A stretch of 64,000 bases of DNA from Erwinia_E haradaeae_F (GTDB lineage Bacteria; Pseudomonadota; Gammaproteobacteria; Enterobacterales; Enterobacteriaceae). The notes below the pieces were generated by a model, which did no database searches, had not been told where the DNA came from, and saw nothing but the letters and a program-made list of their open reading frames with translations. Positions within the stretch are counted from its first letter, which is position 1, and every line of letters starts with the position of its first letter. Both the position numbers and the translations under genes were made by a program. Positions 55,481-64,000 of this stretch are shown here, in pieces. The DNA lies in NCBI RefSeq assembly GCF_900698855.1, contig NZ_LR217698.1, forward strand, positions 372,001 to 436,000, written 5' to 3'.

Positions 55481-58463
55481 GATTAAGTTCCTGATTGTAG
55501 CTATTAGTACAATATAGTTTTATTTTATGAATGTAGGTATCAGTTATAGTTAAGTAATAATAATTATTATTTTATTTTCGTAATTAAATTAAATCATTCA
55601 ACAACCTATTTGGGTAGATTTTTTACAAGAGTTTATAGTAGTTTATTATAGATGATCACAAAAGAAGATTTTTCTTATTTACTTTTTGAGAGTATCTAGT
55701 ATGATATTTAAGACTAGATACAGATACGGTTATATCCGATAATCATAGAATATTATTAGTTCAGATTACACGTTATACTTAATGGTTTCGAAATAAAATA
55801 ATATTAGAATATATATGTTCTTTCTTGATTAGAAATGAATGGTTATTTTATGTGATGCATTATTTATTTAAAGTATAAATATTAAGTTTAAAACATATGT
55901 TTCTGAAATTGCAAATTTAAGAGTAACATATCTTTTTATGCATTATCATATTAGTTTGATATTATGTCTTTAAAGTGTAAATATTCCATTCTCAGAGAGT
56001 TAAAAAGTTAACATAGTTTTTATTATTTTTAGATGATAAATATCACATTCTTAATTATTTTATTTATTAATATTAATAATATTTATGACTTATTCATAGC
56101 ACTAATATATAATTGAATATTGTATCTTGAGTCTAAACTTTAGAAAACTATACAGTCTGCACGGTTATTTATTAATAGTATTTTTTGACTTTAATGTCTG
56201 AACTATCAGTAAAATACTATTTTTATAACATATATATTTAAAATATTAAAGTCTATACATGTGAAGATTTAAATATATAAATAATAATACATGTTGGATT
56301 GTTAATTTATATCAAAATATACTGTTTACTTATGATAAAAAGATATGAGATAATAGAAATATTTGTTTCATGGTAGAAGTCGGAGTTTTAAGGTTATTAA
56401 CCATTTTCTTTTTCATGCATTAAATCATGATCATTATTATTTTATTTCACTAATCTTAATAGATTTTATGAGATAACAAAGTTGTTCTTATTGAAGTGTT
56501 TATTAGTTAAAGATTTATGAGATATGCACAAGGATGTTTGACTTATGTTATTAGTTGATATCAGGAGTTAATACATTTAATTAATATGATAATTAATACT
56601 CTTTTCATCAAATATTTACTTGTATTTGAAATAAGAAAAGATGATAGTTTAACTTAATTGTTTCTATGTTTTTTATTTTTTGGCGCACAGTAAAAGTAGA
56701 ATATCTTATGAATATAGATAATAATTTTTGTTTCTGTAAGAGATTTTCAATTAAAGAGTAGTGTCTATTCGTGATGTCTATTTATAGTTATATTGTTCTT
56801 ATGAGTCAGATGATATGGATCATAAAGGTTTTATGGAAAATAGTTAATTTTTCTTCGATTGTTAGTTTTAATTAGAGATAGGAATGATATGAGAGATCAG
56901 TCATATTCGTTCTTTCGTTATTCAATTAGTTGAAGGAAAGAGCAATATGATTGCTATCTAAATAGAAACTTTAGTCTAAACCACATAATTCGAATTTATT
57001 AGTATAATATAAACTTGACTATAATTGTATATTAAATGATTATGATTGTTATATTATCCAACATAACACTGTTAGATATAAGTGATTTGTTTTATTTACC
57101 TCATACTAACTACATATGTACATAATTACATAAATATGTATTATTAGATTTAATCTATACTATCTATATAATGTTTTGATTAAAGTTGTTAATATTAAAT
57201 ATATAGTATGAAATTGATTATAAGTTCTTTTATTTTGTGTAAGAATGTATGAAGAAGGTGAATAGGAGATTTGTGTCTTAAGATTCACCAAAGATAATTA
57301 TTAGTTTTTTTATTTTTTTGAGTTGTGATATGCTCTTTTTAAGTTAAGAAATTTTTTATTTTTTATCAAGATTTTTACTTTGTAAAAATTGATTAATTAT
57401 TTTTTTACACAAAGACCTTTCCATCTTGGAATTCAGTCTGGTGGTATTCGAGATTTAGATGTAGGATTTTTCAAGCCATAAATTCTAAGGCATATAAAGT
57501 TTTTAATAATTATTCTTTTTAATTAAGGTGAAAGTAAAGAGTAACATTAGTTTTCAGTATTGCTATTTTAGTAAAACCCCAGTCACTATTTTTTCTCTAA
57601 AATTCCTATCGGCTCCTAGTTCTAAGGTAGTTTTAAACAGGTTATATTGAGATGTCATTTCCTCAGGTGTATTGTGTTAGCGAGAATGAAATCAGAAAAT
57701 ATTTATTTTCCCCTCTCAAAATCAGTTTTATAATTGTCTACTCTTGAAATATGATATTTACTCTATTAATTGATATAAATGGAATAAATGTGATTTATTT
57801 TTTGCAAAGAAATATAATCAGATATTGTGATATTAATAATAGATAATATCATAATAAATTTATAATTAAAGTTCTTTGTATGTATCAGTAGGTCACTGTT
57901 AATTAACAGGGCTTTACCTATGAATATAGGGTTTTTCGATTAATTTTATGATACTAATAATTTAAATAGATCAGGGTTCTTTATATTTATTTAAAAAAAT
58001 CCGTGTTAAATACATATTTTCTGTTTAGGCTATTATACTTGAACACGATATCTATATTACATAAATATGTCATAAAAATTTTATAGGATATTTTGTATCT
58101 CTAATATTTAGATACTATTAAAGTTCGAGTTTCATTATTTTTAAAATAAATTTTTATATAATTATTTGTATTAATATCTATTCATTTAAGTTATGTTTTT
58201 TGATTAGTTAACTTGTGATTATAGCATATCGATATGTTAAGAGAGGTTTAAATTAATTATCAAATCTTTTTTAGATTGTATGAAAAGTGAATTAGAGAAA
58301 GGTATTGATTTTTTTAATATCTAAAAGTATAGTGATCTGATGATTAATGATTAGATCCAACGTTCCCTGTTAGTCAGATTTTGAGATTTTATTAAGTCTC
58401 TTATTTAAAATGTTATTATAAATATTTTATTTTTAAGAATTTTAGGTGATTTTAGGAGTTAAC
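55481..58463. other. Very long noncoding gap with a GC-richer tract
   Basis: Almost 3 kb between divergent fumC and the peroxiredoxin gene. Mostly featureless AT-rich DNA. The segment about 57415-57720 is visibly richer in G and C and reads as short open pieces in several frames on both strands (for example one of about 30 codons on the minus strand), suggesting an older pseudogene. I could not match it to a family. Confidence 0.6.
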
Positions 58464-59066
58464 ATGGTATTAGTTAGTCGCATTGCCCCTGATTTTACAG
58501 CTTCTGCTGTTCTTGGAAGTGGCGAAATTATAGAGAAGTTTAACTTTTTAGACTTTACTTCTGGAAAAACTAGTGTTCTATTTTTTTGGCCTATGGATTT
58601 TACCTTTGTATGTCCGTCAGAATTAATCGCTTTTGACAAGAGATACGCAGAGTTTCAAAATCGTGGTGCAGAAGTAATTGGTATCTCTTTAGATTCGGTA
58701 TTTGTGCATAAAGCGTGGCGTAACACTCCAATTCATAAAGGAGGAATAGGTTCAGTCCAGTATATAATGGTTTCTGATATTAAACGTGAGATTCAGAAAT
58801 CTTGGGGTATTGAGCATCCAGATGCTGGTATCGCATTACGTGGGTCTTTTCTTATCGATCAGTTTGGTATAGTGCGTCATCAAGTAGTTAATGATCTACC
58901 ATTTGGACGTAATATTAATGAAATGTTGCGGATGATTGATGCATTACAGTTCCATGAAGTTCATGGGGAAGTGTGTCCAGCACAGTGGGAAAAAGGAAAA
59001 GATACCATTACACCGTCTTCTGACGGTATTGCTAAATATTTATCTGAAAATCTACATCAATTGTAA
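58464..59066 (+). CDS. Typical 2-Cys peroxiredoxin (AhpC/Tsa family)
   Basis: Thiol peroxidase that reduces hydrogen peroxide and organic peroxides. 200 residues. Peroxidatic Cys50 in DFTFVCPSE and resolving Cys171 in HGEVCPAQW, with the GGIG and YF-type C-terminal region partly altered (ending KYLSENLHQL). The ATG at 58464 follows AGGAG by 5 bases; an upstream in-frame start at 58446 has no match. The sequence resembles the AhpC/TSA protein of Buchnera (LFFWPMDFTFVCPSE, VVNDLPFGRNI) more than E. coli AhpC. No AhpF is nearby, so thioredoxin may be the reductant; this is inference. Confidence 0.92.
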   Translation: MVLVSRIAPDFTASAVLGSGEIIEKFNFLDFTSGKTSVLFFWPMDFTFVCPSELIAFDKRYAEFQNRGAEVIGISLDSVFVHKAWRNTPIHKGGIGSVQYIMVSDIKREIQKSWGIEHPDAGIALRGSFLIDQFGIVRHQVVNDLPFGRNINEMLRMIDALQFHEVHGEVCPAQWEKGKDTITPSSDGIAKYLSENLHQL

Positions 59067-59397
59067 TGATTTAGTAACAAAATATGTTATTAGAATTTAT
59101 AATATACAATTTTAAATGGATGATAGATCTATTTTTTATATTATATTTTAGTCGGTTTTATACTATAATCTTATAACATGGTTATGGAGTACATTATATA
59201 AATATAAAATATGTTTAGCTATTCACTAAATTAGACATTAGTGCATGATTTAATATTATTGCAATCAATTGTTGATCTGAAAAGAAACATCTTGTTTATA
59301 GTAAGATCAATAATAAATAGATGTTTAGTATATTTTAGAAAAGGATTTGATTATTATTTGTTTTGAACATTTATTTGCTAAATAATTTGAGAAATTT
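59067..59397. other. Noncoding gap upstream of ribF
   Basis: 331 bases with no gene. A weak promoter-like pair, TTGATC at 59272-59277 and TTTATA/TATAGT at 59295-59302, lies about 95 bases before ribF, but the match is poor. Confidence 0.5.
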
Positions 59398-60339
59398 ATG
59401 CAGTTAATACGCGGAATACACAATCTTCGAAAATATCATCAAGGTTGCGTATTGACTGTCGGAAATTTTGATGGTGTGCATCGTGGCCATCAGAAATTAT
59501 TGGCAAAGTTATATGAAGAAGGTTTGCAACGTAATACGTCAGTCATGGTTATGATTTTTGAGCCTCATCCACTTGAGTTTTTTTCTAATAAACATGCCCC
59601 TGCGCGTTTAACAAGACTTCATGAGAAGGTGCGTCTTCTTGCGCGGTCTGGTGTGGACTGGGTCCTTTGTATTCGATTTAATCATGATTTTAGTTCTTAT
59701 AGTCCGCAAAATTTTATTTCTGAGATTTTAGTAAAGAAGTTGAATATACAGTTACTTATAGTAGGCAGTGATTTTCAATTTGGTATTCATCGTTCTGGTG
59801 ATTTTCCTTTATTAAAGGAAGCAAGTATTCATTATGGTTTTGATATTATAAATTTTAAAGCTTTGTGTGATTCGGAAAATCGTATCAGTAGTACAGCAAT
59901 ACGCCACGCGTTATCTGAAGATAATTTTGAGTTAGCTCAGAGATTATTAGGTAGGCCATTCAGTATATCTGGTCGAGTAATTCATGGTGATGCCTTAGGG
60001 CGAGTAATTGGATTCCCCACTGCAAACTTGTCTTTATCTCGAGTAGTTTTGCCTCTTGCAGGTGTATATATTGTTCATGTACAAGGATATGATTCCAGGA
60101 TATTACCTGGTATCGCAAATATTGGGGTTCGTCCAACTTTTAACCTTGGCGCTCAACAGTTAGAAATTTATCTTTTTGATTTTTCTTTGGATATTTACGG
60201 TAAATATTTAGAGGTTGTTATGTTACGTAAAATACGTGCTGAACAGCGTTTTGATTCAATTAATGAGCTAAAAAATCAAATTAAAAATGACGTCGTAACT
60301 GCTAGGAATTTTTTTAAAAATCAAGCTTTGGGCGGGTAA
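59398..60339 (+). CDS. ribF: Bifunctional riboflavin kinase / FAD synthetase RibF
   Basis: Converts riboflavin to FMN and FMN to FAD. 313 residues, the E. coli length. N-terminal nucleotidyltransferase domain: GNFDGVHRGH at residues 23-32, FEPHPLEFF, and the SSTAIR motif at its end. C-terminal flavokinase domain: GRVIGFPTANLS and ANIGVRPTF. The ATG at 59398 gives the usual MQLIRGIHNL start, though the ribosome binding site is weak. In E. coli ileS and lspA follow; here 230 bases of empty DNA lead to tusD. FMN from this enzyme is the substrate of UbiX. Confidence 0.97.
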   Translation: MQLIRGIHNLRKYHQGCVLTVGNFDGVHRGHQKLLAKLYEEGLQRNTSVMVMIFEPHPLEFFSNKHAPARLTRLHEKVRLLARSGVDWVLCIRFNHDFSSYSPQNFISEILVKKLNIQLLIVGSDFQFGIHRSGDFPLLKEASIHYGFDIINFKALCDSENRISSTAIRHALSEDNFELAQRLLGRPFSISGRVIHGDALGRVIGFPTANLSLSRVVLPLAGVYIVHVQGYDSRILPGIANIGVRPTFNLGAQQLEIYLFDFSLDIYGKYLEVVMLRKIRAEQRFDSINELKNQIKNDVVTARNFFKNQALGG

Positions 60340-60569
60340 TGAATTATGTATTAAAATATTTTAGATATTAGAGATAGAAGCCTAAATAATTATATTTATA
60401 CCCAATAAATAAAGTTATTCAATTATATAAAAAATTAGGATATTATATTTTATATTAGAGTTCAACTTATCAGGTAATACAGTAACTATTTTTAACCAAA
60501 GATAGAAAAAATAATATTTAATTTTATAACTATGTTTAGACATCAAGACAGGTACACAAAATATAGCTC

Positions 60570-60956
60570 ATGCGTTTTTGTCTTATGGTAACTGGACCTG
60601 CTTATGGGACCCAACGATCTAGTACAGCGTGGTTATTTGCTAGTGAGTTAATAGAGCAGTTACATACAATTACTAGTATTTTTTTTTATTGTGAGGGCGT
60701 TTTAAACGCTAGTGTGTTGAATTGTCCAAGCAATGATGAAGTTCATCTGACTCGTTATTGGCAGAAATTATCTAAACAACATGGTGTTATATTAAATGTT
60801 TGTATTTCGGCAGCATTGCGTCGAGGCGTCTGTGGTCAACAAGAGGCAGAGAACTTGCATTTATTATCGTCTAATTTAGCTTCTGGTTTTAGGTTAAGTG
60901 GTTTGGGGGAACTAGCTGAAGCACTATTGAATTGTGATCGAGTGGTACAATTTTAA
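60570..60956 (+). CDS. tusD: Sulfurtransferase subunit TusD
   Basis: Part of the TusBCD heterohexamer, which relays sulfur from TusA to TusE and MnmA for 2-thiouridine at the tRNA wobble position. 128 residues, as in E. coli. The sulfur-accepting Cys78 is present in LNVCISAA. Other blocks: MVTGPAYGTQ, AALRRGVCGQQEA and the final CDRVVQF. The stop and the tusC ATG share one base (TAATG), indicating coupled translation. First gene of the tusDCB cluster ahead of the str operon, the enterobacterial arrangement. Confidence 0.96.
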   Translation: MRFCLMVTGPAYGTQRSSTAWLFASELIEQLHTITSIFFYCEGVLNASVLNCPSNDEVHLTRYWQKLSKQHGVILNVCISAALRRGVCGQQEAENLHLLSSNLASGFRLSGLGELAEALLNCDRVVQF

Positions 60957-61315
60957 TGAAGTCCATTGCTTTTATTTTTACACGAGGTCCACATGGATCT
61001 AGTCTTGGACGTGAAGGTTTAGATGCAATATTGGCATTATTGTCTTTTAGTGACAACATTGCTTTATTTTTTGTGAGTGATGGTGTATTGCAATTAACTA
61101 CTAATCAAAAACCAGATTTGATTTTAGCACGTAACTATATTTCTACTTTTAGTTTACTTTCCTTATATGAGATCAAGAGATTTTACATATGCTCAGACGC
61201 ATTAGTTGAACGCGGTGTGGTTATCGACGCTCCAAATGTATTGGGCGCTGATGTACTATCTTCATCGGCACTGCGTCTAAAGTTAAATGATTATCATCGA
61301 CTTATTACTTTTTAA
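60956..61315 (+). CDS. tusC: Sulfurtransferase subunit TusC
   Basis: Structural subunit of TusBCD. 119 residues, as in E. coli, starting MKSIAFIFTRGPHGSSLGREGLDA and including DLILARNY and the acid-rich VVIDAPNVLGADVLSS. DsrE/F-like fold. Overlaps tusD by one base; 12 bases separate it from tusB. Its persistence with tusD and tusB implies that wobble thiolation of Lys, Glu and Gln tRNAs is still needed, plausible in a genome with many AAA, GAA and CAA codons. Confidence 0.95.
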   Translation: MKSIAFIFTRGPHGSSLGREGLDAILALLSFSDNIALFFVSDGVLQLTTNQKPDLILARNYISTFSLLSLYEIKRFYICSDALVERGVVIDAPNVLGADVLSSSALRLKLNDYHRLITF

Positions 61316-61327
61316 ACCTAGAAGATT

Positions 61328-61615
61328 ATGCTACATACATTAACGATGTCACCATTTCGTTGTGATGTACTTGCTATACGACGTTTAATAGCAGTGGGTG
61401 ACCATGTGTTGTTACTTGAGGATGGAGTAATTTTTGCATTGGCAGGAACTAAAGCTCTGTCCATATTGATTAATACCTCAGCCTATATACATGCATTAAG
61501 AGTCGATCTGTTAGCTCGTGGTTTAATGAATCAAGTGTCCTCTCAAGTTGAAATCATTAGTTATACTTATTTTGTGATGCTTACATTAGAGAATCCACAG
61601 CAAATATGTTGGTAA
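61328..61615 (+). CDS. tusB: Sulfurtransferase subunit TusB
   Basis: Third subunit of the TusBCD sulfur relay. 95 residues, the E. coli length. MLHTLTMSPF at the start, LLLEDGV in the core and the ending ENPQQICW align with E. coli TusB. DsrH-like fold. Divergence is higher than for tusC, as usual. The next 162 bases hold the str promoter rather than a gene. Confidence 0.93.
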   Translation: MLHTLTMSPFRCDVLAIRRLIAVGDHVLLLEDGVIFALAGTKALSILINTSAYIHALRVDLLARGLMNQVSSQVEIISYTYFVMLTLENPQQICW

Positions 61616-61662
61616 ATATTATTAAGGTTTTTTTGGTAAATCATAGTAACATTGGTTATTTC

Positions 61663-61691
61663 TTGACTCTTTTTGGACTTGAATCTAAAAT
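61663..61691 (+). promoter_or_regulatory. Sigma-70 promoter of the str operon
   Basis: TTGACT at 61663-61668 and TAAAAT at 61686-61691, 17 bases apart: five of six consensus bases in each box. It lies about 85 bases upstream of rpsL, in the position of the known E. coli str promoter, and the sequence between and around the boxes (CTTTTT-GG, CTAAAAT) resembles that promoter. Confidence 0.75.
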
Positions 61692-61777
61692 GTTGTTTTC
61701 TAATATCACTTACATTTTCTTATTACCTAGATGTCAAGAAAAAAAGAAAAGAATATTTAAAGTCCAGGAGTTTTGTT

Positions 61778-62152
61778 ATGTCAACAATTAATCAGTTAGT
61801 TCGTAAACCACGTGTTAGAAAATCAGTAAAAAGTAATGTTCCGGCACTAGAAGGTTGTCCACAGAAACGTGGTGTATGTACTCGAGTCTATACTACTACT
61901 CCTAAAAAACCGAATTCCGCTTTGCGTAAGGTATGTCGAGTTCGCTTAACAAACGGGTTTGAAGTAACTTCTTATATTGGAGGTGAGGGTCATAATTTAC
62001 AAGAACACTCTGTCATTCTTATTCGTGGAGGTCGAGTTAAAGATTTGCCTGGTGTACGTTATCATACGGTGCGTGGGGCGTTAGATTGTTCAGGGGTTAA
62101 AGATTGTAAGCAGGCACGTTCTAAATATGGCGTCAAAAAACCAAAAACTTAA
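61778..62152 (+). CDS. rpsL: 30S ribosomal protein S12
   Basis: Decoding-centre protein of the small subunit. 124 residues, as in E. coli, starting MSTINQLVRKPRVRK at the ATG at 61778, which has AGGAG 7 bases upstream; in-frame codons further 5' belong to the promoter region. The PNSA loop reads TPKKPNSALRKVCRV and the second loop GGRVKDLPGVRYHTVRG; both Lys residues whose mutation gives streptomycin resistance are the wild-type Lys. First gene of the str operon rpsL-rpsG-fusA. Confidence 0.99.
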   Translation: MSTINQLVRKPRVRKSVKSNVPALEGCPQKRGVCTRVYTTTPKKPNSALRKVCRVRLTNGFEVTSYIGGEGHNLQEHSVILIRGGRVKDLPGVRYHTVRGALDCSGVKDCKQARSKYGVKKPKT

Positions 62153-62250
62153 TTTTTTTCTGAAGGTTAAGTAAAAGAGAATAACCAAACATGCTCTTAT
62201 GACGCGAATGAAAATGTTTGGCATCCTGAATGAACCACGGAGTACTCCTC
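62153..62250 (+). promoter_or_regulatory. rpsL-rpsG spacer with S7 translational control stem
   Basis: 98 bases, about the same as in E. coli. CCAAACAT (62185-62192) and ATGTTTGG (62214-62221) form a perfect 8-bp stem around a 21-base loop, at the place where E. coli S7 binds its own mRNA. The following CCTGAATGAACCACGGAGTA resembles the E. coli sequence leading into rpsG, including the GGAG ribosome binding site. This suggests that feedback control by S7 is retained. Confidence 0.7.
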
Positions 62251-62721
62251 ATGCCACGTCGTCGTATCATCAGTCAACGTAAAATTCTTCCAGATCCTAA
62301 GTTTGGGTCAGATCTCTTAGCAAAATTTATTAATATTCTCATGAAAAATGGTAAGAAATCTATTGCTGAGACTATTGTGTATAATGCACTAGCTAATGTA
62401 GTTAGTAAAATTAGTAAAAACGGTTTAGAAATATTCGAAACAGCTCTAGATAATGTTCGGCCAACTGTTGAAGTGAAGTCTCGGCGGGTAGGTGGTTCTA
62501 CTTATCAAGTTCCTGTTGAGGTTCGTCCGGTTCGTCGTAATACATTAGCAATGCGTTGGATTGTAGAATCCGCTCGAAAACGTAGTGATAAATCTATGGC
62601 GCTTCGTTTGGCTCATGAATTGTCTGAGGCTTCTGAAAATAAAGGAGCTGCAGTAAAAAAACGTGAAGATGTGCACCGTATGGCTGAAGCTAATAAGGCT
62701 TTTGCTCATTACCGATGGTAA
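62251..62721 (+). CDS. rpsG: 30S ribosomal protein S7
   Basis: Primary 16S rRNA binding protein that nucleates the 30S head and represses its own operon. 156 residues from the ATG at 62251, with GGAG 8 bases upstream; an earlier in-frame ATG at 62230 lacks a site. MPRRRIISQRKILPDPKFGS at the start, the RNA-binding block VGGSTYQVPVEVRPVRR, and the ending EANKAFAHYRW are conserved. Length equals the short E. coli B form, without the K-12 extension. Confidence 0.99.
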   Translation: MPRRRIISQRKILPDPKFGSDLLAKFINILMKNGKKSIAETIVYNALANVVSKISKNGLEIFETALDNVRPTVEVKSRRVGGSTYQVPVEVRPVRRNTLAMRWIVESARKRSDKSMALRLAHELSEASENKGAAVKKREDVHRMAEANKAFAHYRW

Positions 62722-62814
62722 TAGCGATATATTTGTGATTAATCCGTGTAAAATATAATAAATAATATTACTAGGATTAACTAACTAAGAATACTCGGAA
62801 ATTAGAGGAAACAC

Positions 62815-64000
62815 ATGGCTCGTAGTACACCTATAACACGCTACCGCAATATCGGTATTAGTGCGCATATCGATGCTGGTAAGACAACGACTACTGAGCG
62901 TATCCTATTTTATACTGGTGTAAACCATAAAATTGGTGAAGTACATGATGGCGCAGCTACAATGGACTGGATGGCTCAAGAGCAAGAGCGTGGAATTACT
63001 ATTACTTCTGCGGCAACTACTGCTTTTTGGTCTGGTATGGCTAATCAGTTTAAGCGACACCGAATCAATATTATTGATACTCCAGGACATGTTGATTTTA
63101 CTATTGAAGTTGAGCGTTCGATGCGTGTACTAGATGGTGTAGTAATGGTTTATTGTGCCGTCGGAGGCGTGCAGCCACAGTCTGAAACTGTTTGGCGTCA
63201 GGCTAATAAATATAAAGTACCACGCATTGCCTTTATTAATAAAATGGATCGTATGGGGGCTAATTTTTTTAAAGTAGTAAATCAGATAAAATCGCGTTTA
63301 TCAGCAAATCCAGTTCCAATACAACTAGCTATTGGAGCAGAAGATAGATTTACTGGTGTGATTGATTTGATTAAGATGAAAGCTATTAACTGGAATGATA
63401 GTGACCAGGGTTTAACTTTTTCATATGAGGAAATCCCTTTAAAAATGAAGGAGTCTGCCGAAGATTGGCACCAAAAATTACTTGAGTCTGTAGCAGAATC
63501 TTCTGAGGAGTTAATGGATAAGTATCTTAGTGGAAAAGTGTTTACTGAACAAGAAATTAAAAATGCTTTGAGGAAGCGTGTTTTAAAGAATGAAGTAATT
63601 TTAGTGACTTGCGGATCTGCTTTTAAGAACAAAGGTGTGCAAGCGATGCTCGATTCAGTGATTGAATATTTACCTGCCCCAACTGATGTGAGCGCAATTA
63701 ATGGAATTTTAGATGACGGAAAGGATACTCCGGCTCTACGTAGTGCAGATGACACGGCTCCTTTTTCTGCTTTAGCATTTAAAATCGCCACCGACCCATT
63801 TGTTGGAAACTTAACTTTCTTCCGTGTATATTCTGGTGTTGTAAAATCCGGTGATACTGTTATGAATTCTGCAAAAGCTCAGCGTGAGCGATTGGGTCGA
63901 ATTGTGCAAATGCACGCTAATAAACGTGAAGAAATCAAAGAGGTATGTGCAGGCGACATAGCTGCTGCTATTGGTTTAAAAGATGTGACCACAGGTGATA
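62815..64000 (+). CDS. fusA: Elongation factor G, 5' part (cut by window end)
   Basis: Translocase GTPase of protein synthesis. The first 395 codons are present and open to the window edge. GTPase motifs: P-loop AHIDAGKTT, switch II DTPGHVDF, and NKMD in FINKMDRMG; then the G' subdomain and, from about residue 290, the beta-barrel domain II (APFSALAFKIATDPFVGNLTF). The ATG at 62815 has GAGGA 5 bases upstream. Third gene of the str operon, 93 bases after rpsG; tufA would be expected beyond the window. Confidence 0.98.
   Translation, partial: MARSTPITRYRNIGISAHIDAGKTTTTERILFYTGVNHKIGEVHDGAATMDWMAQEQERGITITSAATTAFWSGMANQFKRHRINIIDTPGHVDFTIEVERSMRVLDGVVMVYCAVGGVQPQSETVWRQANKYKVPRIAFINKMDRMGANFFKVVNQIKSRLSANPVPIQLAIGAEDRFTGVIDLIKMKAINWNDSDQGLTFSYEEIPLKMKESAEDWHQKLLESVAESSEELMDKYLSGKVFTEQEIKNALRKRVLKNEVILVTCGSAFKNKGVQAMLDSVIEYLPAPTDVSAINGILDDGKDTPALRSADDTAPFSALAFKIATDPFVGNLTFFRVYSGVVKSGDTVMNSAKAQRERLGRIVQMHANKREEIKEVCAGDIAAAIGLKDVTTGD

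Overview
This 64 kb window looks like the chromosome of a genome-reduced, host-dependent gammaproteobacterium close to Enterobacterales, most likely an insect nutritional endosymbiont. Nearly every protein aligns end to end with an Escherichia coli counterpart. Enterobacterial gene pairs are kept: ibaG-murA, tamA-tamB, mrdA-mrdB, ispA-dxs, cvpA-purF-ubiX, pcnB-folK, glmU-glmS and tusDCB-rpsL-rpsG-fusA. The 31 intact or window-cut genes cover only about half of the sequence. The rest is very AT-rich DNA without credible ORFs, which is the pattern of a symbiont that has lost many genes but not yet deleted the debris. The layout recalls low-density Sodalis-allied symbionts, but no genus can be named from the sequence alone. 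I see no insertion sequence, phage gene, CRISPR array, rRNA or convincing tRNA.

Layout. 1-7.1 kb: ibaG, murA, dapD and infA as islands. 9-10 kb: a recognisable hemE pseudogene with at least four frameshifts and an in-frame stop. 12.4-18 kb: tamB and tamA on the minus strand. 20-23 kb: mrdA and mrdB. 24.6-30.2 kb: ychF and pgi, separated by almost 3 kb of empty DNA. 30.5-31.4 kb: an orphan polysaccharide deacetylase-like gene. 32.9-37 kb: ispA, dxs and ubiK. 38.4-43.4 kb: cvpA-purF-ubiX and dsbA. 44.3-46.2 kb: pcnB and folK, with pcnB keeping the rare AUU start known from E. coli. 50.6-55.5 kb: glmU-glmS convergent with fumC. 58.5-60.3 kb: a 2-Cys peroxiredoxin and ribF. 60.6-64 kb: tusDCB followed by the str operon, with its promoter and the S7 regulatory stem between rpsL and rpsG still visible. 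fusA runs off the window end.

How the genes fit together. A cell envelope is still made: murA, glmS, glmU and dapD supply peptidoglycan precursors, PBP2/RodA build the wall, and TamA/TamB serve the outer membrane. Isoprenoid and quinone synthesis is represented by dxs, ispA, ubiX and ubiK. Flavin (ribF), folate (folK) and purine (purF) steps remain. Haem synthesis is being lost at hemE. Translation genes (infA, rpsL, rpsG, fusA, tusBCD) complete the set.

I found no clearly novel protein system. The most unusual items are the hemE decay snapshot, the conserved AUU start of pcnB, the orphan deacetylase, the gene-like glmU-glmS spacer, and several perfect hairpins in DNA that otherwise looks empty, densest between ubiX and dsbA.
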